The notes: generated by a model not told the origin, from the sequence alone. A stretch of DNA of 64,000 nucleotides from Chaunax sp. Z400 (GCA_037577475.1 JBAGJB010000221.1:186001-250000); one strand, 5' to 3'; shown: positions 26,892-39,985, counted from the first letter of the stretch. Program-made: numbers and translations.

Positions 26892-29800
26892 CTAGGGGTT
26901 TATGTGGTCTCTGAGAACACCAGTCTTTGTCCCGAGTCTGTGCGACCTTCCTTTCCCGAGATATGACATGTCCAGTAGGGGCGTATTTTGAATGTCTGTA
27001 TCTCGGGAACGGAAGGTCGTAGAGACACGGGGAGAAGTCTGGCGTGTACAGAGACCACGAATTATGTCCGACGGATCAGGGTCCCGAGTCTCTACGACCT
27101 TCCGTTCCCGAGTTATACTCAAGTTTATTTTCCCATTGAAGTGAATGGGCTTTGGTTCGCCTATAGTGAATGTGTGTATCTCGGAAACGGAAGGTCGTAG
27201 AGACTCGGGACCAACGTCCGTCTAGGGGTTTATGTGGTCTCTGAGAACACCAGTCTTTGTCCCGAGTCTGTGCGACCTTCCTTTCCCGAGATATGACATG
27301 TCCAGTAGGGGCGTATTTTGAATGTCTGTATCTCGGGAACGGAAGGTCGTAGAGACTCGGGGATAAGCTCTTTCAATGGTTTTATGGAGTCTCCAAGAAC
27401 GGCAGCAGGTAAACCGAGTCTCTACGACTTACGGTTCCCGAGATATGACATGTATTTTTTGTGATTTTTGGAATGTTTGTATCTCGGGAACGGAAGGTCG
27501 TAGAGACTCGGGGAGAAGTCTGGCGTGTTCAGGGACCACGAATTATGTCCGACCGATCAGGGTCCCGAGTCTCTACGACCTTCCGTTCCCGAGTTATACT
27601 CAAGTTTATTTTCCCATTGAAGTGAATGGGGTTTGGTTCGCCTATAGTGAATGTGTGTATCTCTGAAACGGAAGGTCGTAGAGACTCGGGACCAACGTCC
27701 TTCTAGGGCTTTATGTGGTCTCTGAGAACACCAGTCTTTGTCCCGAGTCTGTGCGACCTTCCTTTCCCGAGATATGACATGTCCAGTAGGGGCGTATTTT
27801 GAATGTCTGTATCTCGGGAACGGAAGGTCGTAGAGACACGGGGAGAAGTCTGGCGTGTTCAGAGACCACGAATTATGTCCGACGGATCAGGGTCCCGAGT
27901 CTCTACGACCTTCCGTTCCCGAGTTATACTCAAGTTTATTTTCCCATTGAAGTGAATGGGCTTTGGTTCGCCTATAGTGAATGTGTGTATCTCGGAAATG
28001 GAAGGTCGTAGAGACTCGGGACCAACGTCCGTCTAGGGGTTTATGTGGTCTCTGAGAACACCAGTCTTTGTCCCGAGTCTGTGCGACCTTCCTTTCCCGA
28101 GATATGACATGTCCAGTAGGGGCGTATTTTGAATGTCTGTATCTCGGGAACGGAAGGTCGTAGAAACTCGCGGACAAGTGTGGGTTAGGGGTTAGGGTTA
28201 CGGTTAGGGTTAGGGTTAAGGGGATAAAAACTCAATCGGGGCCCTACCCGGGTTGGTAACTTTTGAACGGAAGGTCGTAGAGACTCTGGGATAAGCTCTT
28301 TCAATGGTTTTATGGGGTCTCCAAGAACGCCAGCAGGTAAACCGAGTCTCTACGACTTACGGTTCCCGAGATATGACATGTATTTTTGGTGATTTTTGGA
28401 ATGTTTGTATCTCGGGAACGGAAGGTCGTAGAGACTCGGGGAGAAGTCTGGCGTGTTCAGGGACCACGAATTATGTCTGACGGATCAGGGTCCCGAGTCT
28501 CTACGACCTTCCGTTCCCGAGTTATACTCAAGTTTATTTTCGCATTGAAGTGAATGGGGTTTGGTTCGCCTATAGTGAATGTGTGTATCTCGGAAACGGA
28601 AGGTCGTAGAGACTCGGGACCAACGTCCTTCTAGGGGTTTATGTGGTCTCTGAGAACACCAGTCTTTGTCCCGAGTCTGTGCGACCTTCCTTTCCCGAGA
28701 TATGACATGTCCAGTAGGGGCGTATTTTGAATGTCTGTATCTCGGGAACGGAAGGTCGTAGAGACACGGGGAGAAGTCTGGCGTGTACAGAGACCACGAA
28801 TTATGTCCGACGGATCAGGGTCCCGAGTCTCTACGACCTTCCGTTCCCGAGTTATACTCAAGTTTATTTTCCCATTGAAGTGAATGGGCTTTGGTTCGCC
28901 TATAGTGAATGTGTGTATCTCGGAAACGGAAGGTCGTAGAGACTCGGGACCAACGTCCGTCTAGGGGTTTATGTGGTCTCTGAGAACACCAGTCTTTGTC
29001 CCGAGTCTGTGCGACCTTCCTTTCCCGAGATATGACATGTCCAGTAGGGGCGTATTTTGAATGTCTGTATCTCGGGAACGGAAGGTCGTAGAGACTCGGG
29101 GATAAGCTCTTTCAATGGTTTTATGGAGTCTCCAAGAACGGCAGCAGGTAAACCGAGTCTCTACGACTTACGGTTCCCGAGATATGACATGTATTTTTTG
29201 TGATTTTTGGAATGTTTGTATCTCGGGAACGGAAGGTCGTAGAGACTCGGGGAGAAGTCTGGCGTGTTCAGGGACCACGAATTATGTCCGACCGATCAGG
29301 GTCCCGAGTCTCTACGACCTTCCGTTCCCGAGTTATACTCAAGTTTATTTTCCCATTGAAGTGAATGGGGTTTGGTTCGCCTATAGTGAATGTGTGTATC
29401 TCTGAAACGGAAGGTCGTAGAGACTCGGGACCAACGTCCTTCTAGGGCTTTATGTGGTCTCTGAGAACACCAGTCTTTGTCCCGAGTCTGTGCGACCTTC
29501 CTTTCCCGAGATATGACATGTCCAGTAGGGGCGTATTTTGAATGTCTGTATCTCGGGAACGGAAGGTCGTAGAGACACGGGGAGAAGTCTGGCGTGTTCA
29601 GAGACCACGAATTATGTCCGACGGATCAGGGTCCCGAGTCTCTACGACCTTCCGTTCCCGAGTTATACTCAAGTTTATTTTCCCATTGAAGTGAATGGGC
29701 TTTGGTTCGCCTATAGTGAATGTGTGTATCTCGGAAATGGAAGGTCGTAGAGACTCGGGACCAACGTCCGTCTAGGGGTTTATGTGGTCTCTGAGAACAC

Positions 29801-30369
29801 CAGTCTTTGTCCCGAGTCTGTGCGACCTTCCTTTCCCGAGATATGACATGTCCAGTAGGGGCGTATTTTGAATGTCTGTATCTCGGGAACGGAAGGTCGT
29901 AGAAACTCGCGGACAAGTGTGGGTTAGGGGTTAGGGTTACGGTTAGGGTTAGGGTTAAGGGGATAAAAACTCAATCGGGGCCCTACCCGGGTTGGTAACT
30001 TTTGAACGGAAGGTCGTAGAGACTCTGGGATAAGCTCTTTCAATGGTTTTATGGGGTCTCCAAGAACGCCAGCAGGTAAACCGAGTCTCTACGACTTACG
30101 GTTCCCGAGATATGACATGTATTTTTGGTGATTTTTGGAATGTTTGTATCTCGGGAACGGAAGGTCGTAGAGACTCGGGGAGAAGTCTGGCGTGTTCAGG
30201 GACCACGAATTATGTCTGACGGATCAGGGTCCCGAGTCTCTACGACCTTCCGTTCCCGAGTTATACTCAAGTTTATTTTCGCATTGAAGTGAATGGGGTT
30301 TGGTTCGCCTATAGTGAATGTGTGTATCTCGGAAACGGAAGGTCGTAGAGACTCGGGACCAACGTCCGT
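26892..30369 (+). repeat. Tandem duplication of a 1739-bp block
   Basis: Positions 26892-28630 recur at 28631-30369. Diagnostic variants shared at 1739-bp spacing are GCGTGTACAGAG (27045 and 28784), a six-T run in the C subunit (27452 and 29191) and a TTACGG-bearing telomeric tract (28181 and 29920). The flanking segment near 25511-26855 also recurs 4713 bp later at 30224-31568, so this part of the array expanded in nested steps. Confidence 0.82.
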
Positions 30370-33300
30370 CTAGGGGTTTATGTGGTCTCTGAGAACACCA
30401 GTCTTTGTCCCGAGTCTGTGCGACCTTCCTTTCCCGAGATATGACATGTCCAGTAGGGGCGTATTTTGAATGTCTGTATCTCGGGAACGGAAGGTCGTAG
30501 AGACTAGCGGACAAGTGTGGGTTAGGGGTTAGGGTTAGGGTTAGGGTTAGGTTAGGTTAAGGGGATAAAAACTCAATCGGGGCCGTACCCGGGTTGGTAA
30601 CTTTTGAACGGAAGGTCGTAGAGACTCGGGGATAAGCTCTTTCAATGGTTTTATGGGGTCTCCAAGAACGCCAGCAGGTAAACCGAGTCCCTACGACTTA
30701 CGGTTCCTGAGATATGACATGTATTTTTGGTGATTTTTGGAATGTTTGTATCTCGGGAACGAAAGGTCGTAGAGACTCGGGACCAACGTCCTTCTAGGGG
30801 TTTATGTGGTCTCTGAGAACACCAGTCTTTGTCCCGAGTCTGTGCGACCTTCCTTTCCCGAGATATGACATGTCCAGTAGGGGCGTATTTTGAATGTCTG
30901 TATCTCGGGAACGGAAGGTCGTAGAGACACGGGGAGAAGTCTGGCGTGTTCAGAGACCACGAATTATGTCCGACGGATCAGGGTCCCGAGTCTCTACGAC
31001 CTTCCGTTCCCGAGTTATACTCAAGTTTATTTTCCCATTGAAGTGAATGGGCTTTGGTTCGCCTATAGTGAATGTGTGTATCTCGGAAACGGAAGGTCGT
31101 AGAGACTCGGGACCAACGTCCGTCTAGGGGTTTATGTGGTCTCTGAGAACACCAGTCTTTGTCCCGAGTCTGTGCGACCTTCCTTTCCCGAGATATGACA
31201 TGTCCAGTAGGGGCGTATTTTGAATGTCTGTATCTCGGGAACGGAAGGTCGTAGAGACTCGGGGATAAGCTCTTTCAATGGTTTTATGGAGTCTCCAAGA
31301 ACGGCAGCAGGTAAACCGAGTCTCTACGACTTACGGTTCCCGAGATATGACATGTATTTTTGGTGATTTTTGGAATGTTTGTATCTCGGGAACGGAAGGT
31401 CGTAGAGACTCGGGGAGAAGTCTGGCGTGTTCAGGGACCACGAATTATGTCAGACCGATCAGGGTCCCGAGTCTCTACGACCTTCCGTTCCCGAGTTATA
31501 CTCAAGTTTATTTTCCCATTGAAGTGAATGGGGTTTGGTTCGCCTATAGTGAATGTGTGTATCTCTGAAACGGAAGGTCGTAGAGACTCGGGACCAACGT
31601 CCTTCTAGGGGTTTATGTGGTCTCTGAGAACACCAGTCTTTGTCCCGAGTCTGTGCGACCTTCCTTTCCCGAGATATGACATGTCCAGTAGGGGCGTATT
31701 TTGAATGTCTGTATCTCGGGAACGGAAGGTCGTAGAGACACGGGGAGAAGTCTGGCGTGTTCAGAGACCACGAATTATGTCCGACGGATCAGGGTCCCGA
31801 GTCTCTACGACCTTCCGTTCCCGAGTTATACTCAAGTTTATTTTCCCATTGAAGTGAATGGGCTTTGGTTCGCCTATAGTGAATGTGTGTATCTCGGAAA
31901 TGGAAGGTCGTAGAGACTCGGGACCAACGTCCGTCTAGGGGTTTATGTGGTCTCTGAGAACACCAGTCTTTGTCCCGAGTCTGTGCGACCTTCCTTTCCC
32001 GAGATATGACATGTCCAGTAGGGGCGTATTTTGAATGTCTGTATCTCGGGAACGGAAGGTCGTAGAGACTCGGGGATAAGCTCTTTCAAAGGTTTTATGC
32101 AGTCTCCAAGAACGCCAGCAGGTAAACCGAGTCTCTACGACTTACGGTTCCCGAGATATGACATGTATTTTTGGTGATTTTTGGAATGTTTGTATCTCGG
32201 GAACGGAAGGTCGTAGAGACTCGGGGAGAAGTCTGGCGTGTTCAGGGACCACGAATTATGTCAGACGGATCAGGGTCCCGAGTCTCTACGACCTTCCGTT
32301 CCCGAGTTATACTCAAGTTTATTTTCCCATTGAAGTGAATGGGGTTTGGTTCGCCTATAGTGAATGTGTGTATCTCGGAAACGGAAGGTCGTAGAGACCT
32401 GGGACCAACGTCCGTCTAGGGGTTTATGTGGTCTCTGAGAACACCAGTCTTTGTCCCGAGTCTGTGCGACCTTCCTTTCCCGAGATATGACATGTCCAGT
32501 AGGGGCGTATTTTGAATGTCTGTATCTCGGGAACGGAAGGTCGTAGAGACTAGCGGACAAGTGTGGGTTAGGGGTTAGGGTTAGGGTTAGGGTTAGGGTT
32601 AGGTTAGGTTAAGGGGATAAAAACTCAATCGGGGCCGTACCCGGGTTGGTAACTTTTGAACGGAAGGTCGTAGAGACTCGGGGATAAGCTCTTTCAATGG
32701 TTTTATGGGGTCTCCAAGAACGCCAGCAGGTAAACCGAGGCCCTACGACTTACGGTTCCCGAGATATGACATGTATTTTTGGTGATTTTTGGAATGTTTG
32801 TATCTCGGGAACGAAAGGTCGTAGAGACTCGGGGAGAAGTCTGGCGTGTTCAGAGACCACGAATTATGTCCGACGGATCATGGTCCCGAGTCTCTACGAC
32901 CTTCCGTTCCCGAGTTATACTCAAGTTTATTTTCCCATTGAAGTGAATGGGGTTTGGTTCGCCTATAGTGAATGTGTGTATCTCGGAAACGGAAGGTTGT
33001 AGAGACTCGGGACCAACGTCCGTCTAGGGGTTTATGTGGTCTCTGAGAACACCAGTCTTTGTCCCGAGTCTGTGCGACCTTCCTTTCCCGAGATATGACA
33101 TGTCCAGTAGGGGCGTATTTTGAATGTCTGTATCTCGGGAACGGAAGGTCGTAGAAACTCGCGGACAAGTGTGGGTTAGGGGTTAGGGTTACGGTTAGGG
33201 TTAGGGTTAAGGGGATAAAAACTCAATCGGGGCCCTACCCGGGTTGGTAACTTTTGAACGGAAGGTCGTAGAGACTCGGGGATAAGCTCTTTCAATGGTT

Positions 33301-35223
33301 TTATGGGGTCTCCAAGAACGCCAGCAGGTAAACCGAGTCTCTACGACTTACGGTTCCCGAGATATGACATGTATTTTTGGTGATTTTTGGAATGTTTGTA
33401 TCTCGGGAACGGAAGGTCGTAGAGACTCGGGGAGAAGTCTGGCGTGTTCAGAGACCACGAATTATGTCAGACGGATCAGGGTCCCGAGTCTCTACGACCT
33501 TCCGTTCCCGAGTTATACTCAAGTTTATTTTCCCATTGAAGTGAATGGGGTTTGGTTCGCCTATAGTGAATGTGTGTATCTCGGAAACGGAAGGTCGTAG
33601 AGACTCGGGACCAACGTCCGTCTAGGGGTTTATGTGGTCTCTGAGAACACCAGTCTTTGTCCCGAGTCTGTGCGACCTTCCTTTCCCGAGATATGACATG
33701 TCCAGTAGGGGCGTATTTTGAATGTCTGTATCTCGGGAACGGAAGGTCGTAGAAACTCGCGGAGAAGTGTGGGTTAGGGGTTAGGGTTACGGTTAGGGTT
33801 AAGGGGATAAAAACTCAATCGGGGCCCTACCCGGGTTGGTAACTTTTGAACGGAAGGTCGTAGAGACTCGGGGATAAGCTCTTTCAATGGTTTTATGGGG
33901 TCTCCAAGAACGCCAGCAGGTAAACCGAGTCTCTACGACTTACGGTTCCCGAGATATGACATGTATTTTTGGTGATTTTTGGAATGTTTGTATCTCGGGA
34001 ACGCAAGGTCGTAGAGACTCGGGGAGAAGTCTGGCGTGTTCAGAGACCACGAATTATGTCCGACGGATCAGGGTCCCGAGTCTCTACGACCTTCCGTTCC
34101 CGAGTTATACTCAAGTTTATTTTCCCATTGAAGTGAATGGGGTTTGGTTCGCCTATAGTGAATGTGTGTATCTCGGAAACGGAAGGTCGTAGAGACTCGG
34201 GACCAACGTCCGTCTAGGGGTTTATGTGGTCTCTGAGAACACCAGTCTTTGTCCCGAGTCTATGCGACCTTCCTTACCCGAGATATGACATGTCCAGTAG
34301 GGGCGTATTTTGAATATCTGTATCTCGGGAACGGAAGGTCGTAGAGACTCGGGGAGAAGTCTGGCGTGTTCAGAGACCACGAATTATGTCCGACGGATCA
34401 GGGTCCCGAGTCTCTACGACCTTCCCTTCCCGAGTTATACTCAAGTTTATTTTCCCATTGAAGTGAATGGGGTTTGGTTCGCCTATAGTGAATGTGTGTA
34501 TCTCGGAAACGGAAGGTCGTAGAGACTCGGGACCAACGTCCGTCTAGGGGTTTATGTGGTCTCTGAGAACACCAGTCTTTGTCCCGAGTCTGTGCGACCT
34601 TCCTTTCCCGAGATATGACATGTCCAGTAGGGGCGTATTTTGAATGTCTGTATCTCGGGAACGGAAGGTCGTAGAAACTCGCGGACAAGTGTGGGTTAGG
34701 GGTTAGGGTTACGGTTAGGGTTAGGGTTAAGGGGATAAAAACTCAATCGGGGCCCTACCCGGGTTGGTAACTTTTGAACGGAAGGTCGTAGAGACTCGGG
34801 GATAAGCTCTTTCAATGGTTTTATGGGGTCTCCAAGAACGCCAGCAGGTAAACCGAGTCTCTACGACTTACGGTTCCCGAGATATGACATGTATTTTTGG
34901 TGATTTTTGGAATGTTTGTATCTCGGGAACGGAAGGTCGTAGAGACTCGGGGAGAAGTCTGGCGTGTTCAGAGACCACGAATGATGTCCGACGGATCAGG
35001 TTCCCGAGTCTCTACGACCTTCCGTTCCCGAGTTATACTCAAGTTTATTTTCCCATTGAAGTGAATGGGGTTTGGTTCGCCTATAGTGAATGGGTGTATC
35101 TCGGAAACGGAAGGTCGTAGAGACTCGGGACCAACGTCCGTCTAGGGGTTTATGTGGTCTCTGAGAACACCAGTCTTTGTCCCGAGTCTGTGCGACCTTC
35201 CTTTCCCGAGATATGACATGTCC

Positions 35224-35769
35224 ACACCATACACGCCAAGCCATTCATTTCCAATGGTAAGCAGCTGGCACTACCGGTATAACGCCCTGCGGCTGCTCTG
35301 ATTCGATGTGGAAAATACCGCGATAGTTCGCCCGAGAACTGGGCAGATACATAACATGATAACATAATATACTACGATTGAAATGCATTTAGCATATATT
35401 TACATTTTGAATATAGGACCTGGGTTACATATGTATTCCATGTGTAGATAAGGGTAATAGTGATTTAAAAAACAACTAAAACAGGGTCCATGATGAATTT
35501 AGCAGCCATCTTCACACATTACAGCAGCTGATATTAAAGAAAACAAAAAGACTATAATAAGAAAAATGTATTTATATAGAAAAAAAGAAACCAAACTATG
35601 ATTTTTGACTGCTGTGCTGGTAAATTTAAAAAGGAGCTGTAGCTTTTTTTTATGTGCTAACAAATTACTCCAGACTGTCAGAAATAAAGGTGTAGCAGAT
35701 TAAAAAAAGAATGTTTTGTATTTGCTGTGGAAATGGTTGTGTTAAAACTGATGTCACAACTCCTTTAAT
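35224..35769. other. Unassigned single-copy stretch beside the satellite
   Basis: After the satellite stops the sequence becomes AT-rich and non-repetitive. I see no coding region, RNA gene or recognisable transposon end here. A short GC-richer patch (35230-35345) sits directly at the junction and contains ACCGGT. The rest is AT-rich with A-runs. Confidence 0.5.
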
Positions 35770-36043
35770 ATATTATTATTAACCTTTATTTAGACAGGGA
35801 AATCCATTGAGACTGGAGTCTCATTTTCAACGAAGCCCTGGTTACATACAATAATTTAAAACATGATACAATTAAACACAATTCAAAAGCAAAACAAAAA
35901 CAATAGAACAAGAGGAAAAGTAATAAAAAACATCAGCCTTAAATGGTGCCATGGTTATGAACAGTAATCTAATCTAAAACAATTAAGAGACAACAAAACA
36001 GGGGGAAAAGCAATGAGACATGACATTAATAGCAGCAAATCAA

Positions 36044-37954
36044 TCAATAAAATAATTTCAAGATAAAACATTTGCAGTCCTCTGCGTCCAATTCATATAA
36101 TAAATCTTTAAAAATGGTCAAGGAGATGATTGTCTTTAATTTAGCAGCCTCTTGGAACTTATTCCAGGCTCTAGCCACACAATCGCTAAAAGCAGTTTTT
36201 CCTTGTTCAGTTCTAACGGTTGGCACTTCGAGGAGTAACCAATCCTGAGATCTTGTTTGGTGGGCATTAGAGCGCCATGAAATTAGTGATGCCAGATAGC
36301 TGGGTACCTTCTGTAATATAGCTTTATAAGCATAAATAAGCAGGTGCTGCCTACTCCTTGTGGAGAGTGATGACCAACCTACAGCCTGGTAAAGATCACA
36401 GTGATGCATTCTAAAATGATAACCAGTAATGAAACGAAGTGCTGAATGATAAACAGTATCGAGTGCTTTCAATGTGGTAGAGGTAGCATGCATATAAAAA
36501 ATGTCACCATAATCAAGTACAGGCAGGAAAGTGGACTGTACTAACCGCCTTCTAGCTTCAGCTGAGAAGCAGGATCTATTTCTAAAGAAGAACGCAAGAT
36601 TCATCCTTAGCTTTTTAACTAGCTCATCAACATGATTTTTTAAAGAGAGCTTTTCATCAATAACAATACTAAGGTACTTGTAGGAGGACACTTTTTAAAC
36701 TTTTAAACCATTTAGAGTACAAATATTTAAATCAGTTCCCTCCAGGGAGCGGGATCTAGAAAATATCATATATTTTGTTTTTGTTCCACTTAAAACATGT
36801 TTAAGATCAAGGAGTGCGTGCTGGATTGACCCAAAAGCAGGATGCAGGATAGATAATGCTCTCCTCAATGTAGAAGCAGATGAATATAACACAGTGTCGT
36901 CAGCATAAAAATGCACCTTACAGCCATTGTCAAATGACGCAATGTTATTAATATACAGTGAGAAGAGTAAGGGGCCTAAATTTGAACCCTGTGGTACTCC
37001 TTTAGTGACCTTCAGAATGTTCGAATGAGTAGAATCTGCAACAATACGTTGAGTTCTATCTGCAAGATAGTTTGTGAACCATTGGTGGGCATTCTGGTTA
37101 TGCCAGCTGCAGCTAGTCTATCTAATAAAACTGAGTGGTCGACTGTATCAAAGGCTTTAGACAGGTCGATGAATAAAGCAGCACAGTGGTGTCCATTGTC
37201 AAGAGTACATATGATGTCATTGAGAACTAGAGAAGCAGCTGAAATGGTGCTATGACCTGATCTGAAACCAGACTGAAAGGTATTTAAAATGCAATTTGTC
37301 TGTAGGAATGAATTTAATTGACGATTTACAAAAGATTCTAGAGTTTTGGCTAAACAGGAAAGCTTGGATATTGGACGGTAATTATTTAAATCTTTACGAT
37401 CTCTTCCCTTGTGAAGTGGGAGCACGTAAGCAGTTTTCCAGATAGGAAACAATTCCTGTTCTAAGAGACAGATTAAAAATATATGAAACAGGTCCAGCTA
37501 TGACTGAGGCAGCTGTCCTCAAAAGACTGGGGTCAAGCTGGTCGGCACCAATCGACTTTTTTGAGTCTATCCTAAAAAGAGCATCACCAACTTCCGATTC
37601 AGATAGTGGACTAAATGAGAAAGTACTCCTAGGATTCCCAGAGAGCTCTTTTCCTGATTGACAGATGTCTGGTTGATAATGTTGTCCTGAGATGGCAGTA
37701 TTTTTCAGATTGATTTTATCAAATAAATGTCGTGTGTTAATAAAATGAGAATTAAAAACATTACAAATTTCTGCTTTGTCATTTACGGGACCGTTGTCAG
37801 ACGGTAATTGGAGAGGAAGTGGAGGGGTGGAATTATTCTTCATTGATTTAATTGTATTCCAGAATTTAATTGGATTACCGGCACTCAGTTGTAAGGAATT
37901 AAGATAATATGAGGATTTAGCTTTACTGATCATAGGAGTGCATCTGTTTCGCAA
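36044..37954 (-). pseudogene. LINE reverse transcriptase and C-terminal domain, frameshifted
   Basis: Successive frames together give an RT: finger motifs near KFWNTIKS; then LPLHKGRDRKDLNNYRPIS; FIDLSKAFDTVDH (palm motif A with catalytic Asp); GVPQGS (motif B) read in another frame near 36985-37005; and YADDTVLY (motif C) at about 36910. The C-terminal domain (36691-36044) contains VLDYGDI, LRFITG, VGWSSL and QTRSQDWL, typical of fish L2-like elements. At least three frame changes (near 37440, near 37090 and at about 36690) and in-frame stops show that it is not functional. Confidence 0.85.
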
Positions 37955-38104
37955 CTGCCTAAACAGAGTCCAATCTGACGCATCCTCAGTGTTTCTAGCC
38001 TTTGCCCATGCAGAGTTTCTCTTTGTGTTATTTCTGATAGCTCGTGTGAGAACCAGGCAGTATATCTGTCCTTAATACGTAGTTTCCTGTAAGGAGCATG
38101 TTTG

Positions 38105-38893
38105 TCAGCCACAGAAATAGGTGAAGGCTAGGTGTGGGTCTGGTATAAGAGTCACTCTATCTAAATTACATGTATTCAGATCATGTAGGAACCCCTGAGT
38201 GTCAAAGTGCCTGAAATTCCTTTTAGTTAAAATGCGTGTCTTTGTTCTACATACTTTCACATTCCTAATGCAAGCAATTGGGCAGTGATCACTGAAATCT
38301 TGGGGAAAAACTCCACTGGCTGGATATCTCTGAGGCATATTGATGTGAATGATGTCTATCAGGGAGGATTTGGAGCTGCATTTCACATTAGGACGTGTTG
38401 GCTTGGTTATTAATTGTGTTAGGTTTAAATTTGTGCACAAATCTTTGAGGTCGTTTTTTCCCAGTCAACGTTTAAATCACCCATGATTAGCAATTCTGTA
38501 GCTGTATATGGAGAGAAAATGTCAAAAAGATTATCAATTGCTTGGGGGAGAGCTGAAGGGGGTCTATATGTCCCAATCAGTGTCAATGATGTTTTTCCCC
38601 CAAGATTTACTGACAAAGCCAGACATTCAAACTCTTTTGGAACAGATGATGAGATGAGTACTGTTACAGGGAAACATGTTTTAACAAAGATAGCTACACC
38701 ACCACCTTTCCCTTTTCTGTCTGCTCTAAAAAGGTTAAAACCAACAATATTAACAGCAGAGTCAGGGACAGTATTTTTCAACCAAGACTCAGAGATGATT
38801 AAAATATCTGGGTCTGTCTGTTGGATCAAAATATTAATATAGTCCCGTTTAGAGACCAAACTTCTTGCATTTATGTGGAGCAGCCCAAGTCCT
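38105..38893 (-). pseudogene. LINE endonuclease domain, frameshifted
   Basis: The reading starts upstream of 38859 with GLGLLHINARSL, the usual opening of this LINE class. It continues through ISESWL (metal-binding Glu), a GKGGGVAIF segment and GDLNVDW. A frame change follows at the T6 run 38454-38459 (A6 in the coding strand). After it the other frame continues with DLCTNLNLTQLITKPTR and reaches SDHCPI, the catalytic Asp-His pair. In the living element this domain nicks target DNA. A single-base length change in the A run is the simplest explanation of the break. Confidence 0.82.
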
Positions 38894-39985
38894 TTTGTAT
38901 ATATGAGCTATTTATACATCATGGTGGTGCTAGAGGCCATGTCAGCAGTAAAGTTAGAAGACATCTTCCTCTTGGTGCCATGATCTGACAGTCCATCTAA
39001 TAATTAGTAATAATGTAGTAAAGCATTCGCTCCAGTAGAGCTTCTCCCAGTAAAAGACTGGGCGACTCCCACTGACCAGCAGTGGAGGACCGTATTGGGC
39101 AGCTCTCTGTGTGAAGCCTTTTATTCTGGATAAATACAGACTTATAAATGCAGGTATTAAAATGACTGTTTAAAAACAGCCATATGTTCAGTGTAGTTTA
39201 GTTTATTAAGTTTATTTACATCAGGGACCATGTACAAATACATTAGTCTCAAGTAAGAGAGACGATGCTTTGCAGCAGATTTAGCTACTAGCTAATTTCC
39301 TTCACATGTTGCTCCTGTAATAACAGTCCTACTCTACAACCCTTAGATCGAAGGAGCTGATTTGATTTGTTCTGAACTTTATATCAAATCTCCTGTTTTC
39401 CTCCTAACTTCACCTCATCAAAACATTTAAGTTACTTCTCAATGCAACACACAATAATATAAACACCAAAAGAAAAAGGGAATTAGTCTGAAGTCAGTGC
39501 TGGTCAAGTTACAACAGTTTCAAAACAGCTGATAAAAGTTAGATTGATCCTTTTCAAATTAAGACAAAGGAGTGATGTAACTAGAGTACATTTCATACAA
39601 TCTGACTGTATGTTTCCACTATGTTTGTGTTGTTCTGTACCCATAAGGACATGTTAGCTACTACCAGCTTCTACTTGTTGTTTAGCTCTGTTGTTATACT
39701 TGCATGCAACACTGTTGATCCACATGATTAATGCTTATATATCTATATGCTTACCATTACGTGAGAATGAAACGCCGAGTTAGTACGACTTCAATTACCA
39801 CTCCTATGGTACAGCATCAATACTTTGGTTTCCATCGTTGTCTGTTTAAAGTAAGACCCTGGAAGGGATCACAGAGCAGTAAACACATTAATCAGATGGC
39901 TCTATATAATGGAGAGCTATTGTTAGGGGAGAAAAGGTTTGACATGAGAAGAAGTGAGAAGATTATTATACATTACTACAAGAAA
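38894..39985. other. AT-rich stretch without a recognised gene
   Basis: No convincing coding region. The first ~100 bases may be the LINE's upstream part. At 39186-39260 a segment (GTTTATTTACATCAGGGACC) resembles a retroelement 3' tail common in fish, but I cannot name the family. The right end runs into the minisatellite at about 39986. Confidence 0.45.

Larger units (their letters stand above)
1..35223. repeat. Satellite array with embedded telomeric repeats
   Basis: About 35.2 kb of head-to-tail satellite begins before the window and stops inside an A subunit near 35223. All subunits end with the same core (GGAAGGTCGTAGAGACTCGG). Four subunit types are visible: A begins GACCAACGTCC (~153 bp), B begins GAGAAGTCTGG (~177 bp), C begins GATAAGCTC (~151 bp) and D begins GACAAGTG (~115 bp, with TTAGGG repeats). 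D-C-B-A sums to 596 bp and recurs many times. Other stretches are A-B dimers of 330 bp or units with an extra A. Copies differ by scattered single-base changes shared by neighbours, as expected under local homogenisation. Short open frames occur on both strands in nearly every copy but are repeat by-products. I do not recognise the family by name. Confidence 0.97.
35770..38893 (-). mobile_element. Degraded APE-type LINE (L2/Rex1-like)
   Basis: A minus-strand non-LTR retrotransposon that copies itself by target-primed reverse transcription. The order 5' to 3' is an apurinic-type endonuclease (38893-38105), a linker (38112-37930), reverse transcriptase (37954-36695), a C-terminal domain (36691-36044) and a 3' UTR. 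The 3' end, near 35770-35830, reads as a CTTTATTTAGACAGGGAAAT-type sequence on the plus strand followed by an ATT/AAT tail, typical of fish L2-like elements. Diagnostic residues are GDLNVDW, SDHCPI, FDTVDH, GVPQGS and YADD. Several frameshifts split the single expected ORF, so the copy is dead. The 5' boundary is unclear and may extend to about 39000. The clade assignment rests on remembered motif style and is less certain than the LINE call. Confidence 0.85.

Noticed and set aside
1..35223. Many 65-138-residue open frames on both strands of the satellite
   Set aside because: They repeat with the satellite period, overlap on opposite strands, lack recognisable domains, and include translated telomeric repeats (TLTLTPNP).
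1..35223. CRISPR array
   Set aside because: The repeats are long subunits with near-identical 'spacers', and the surrounding features are those of a vertebrate genome.
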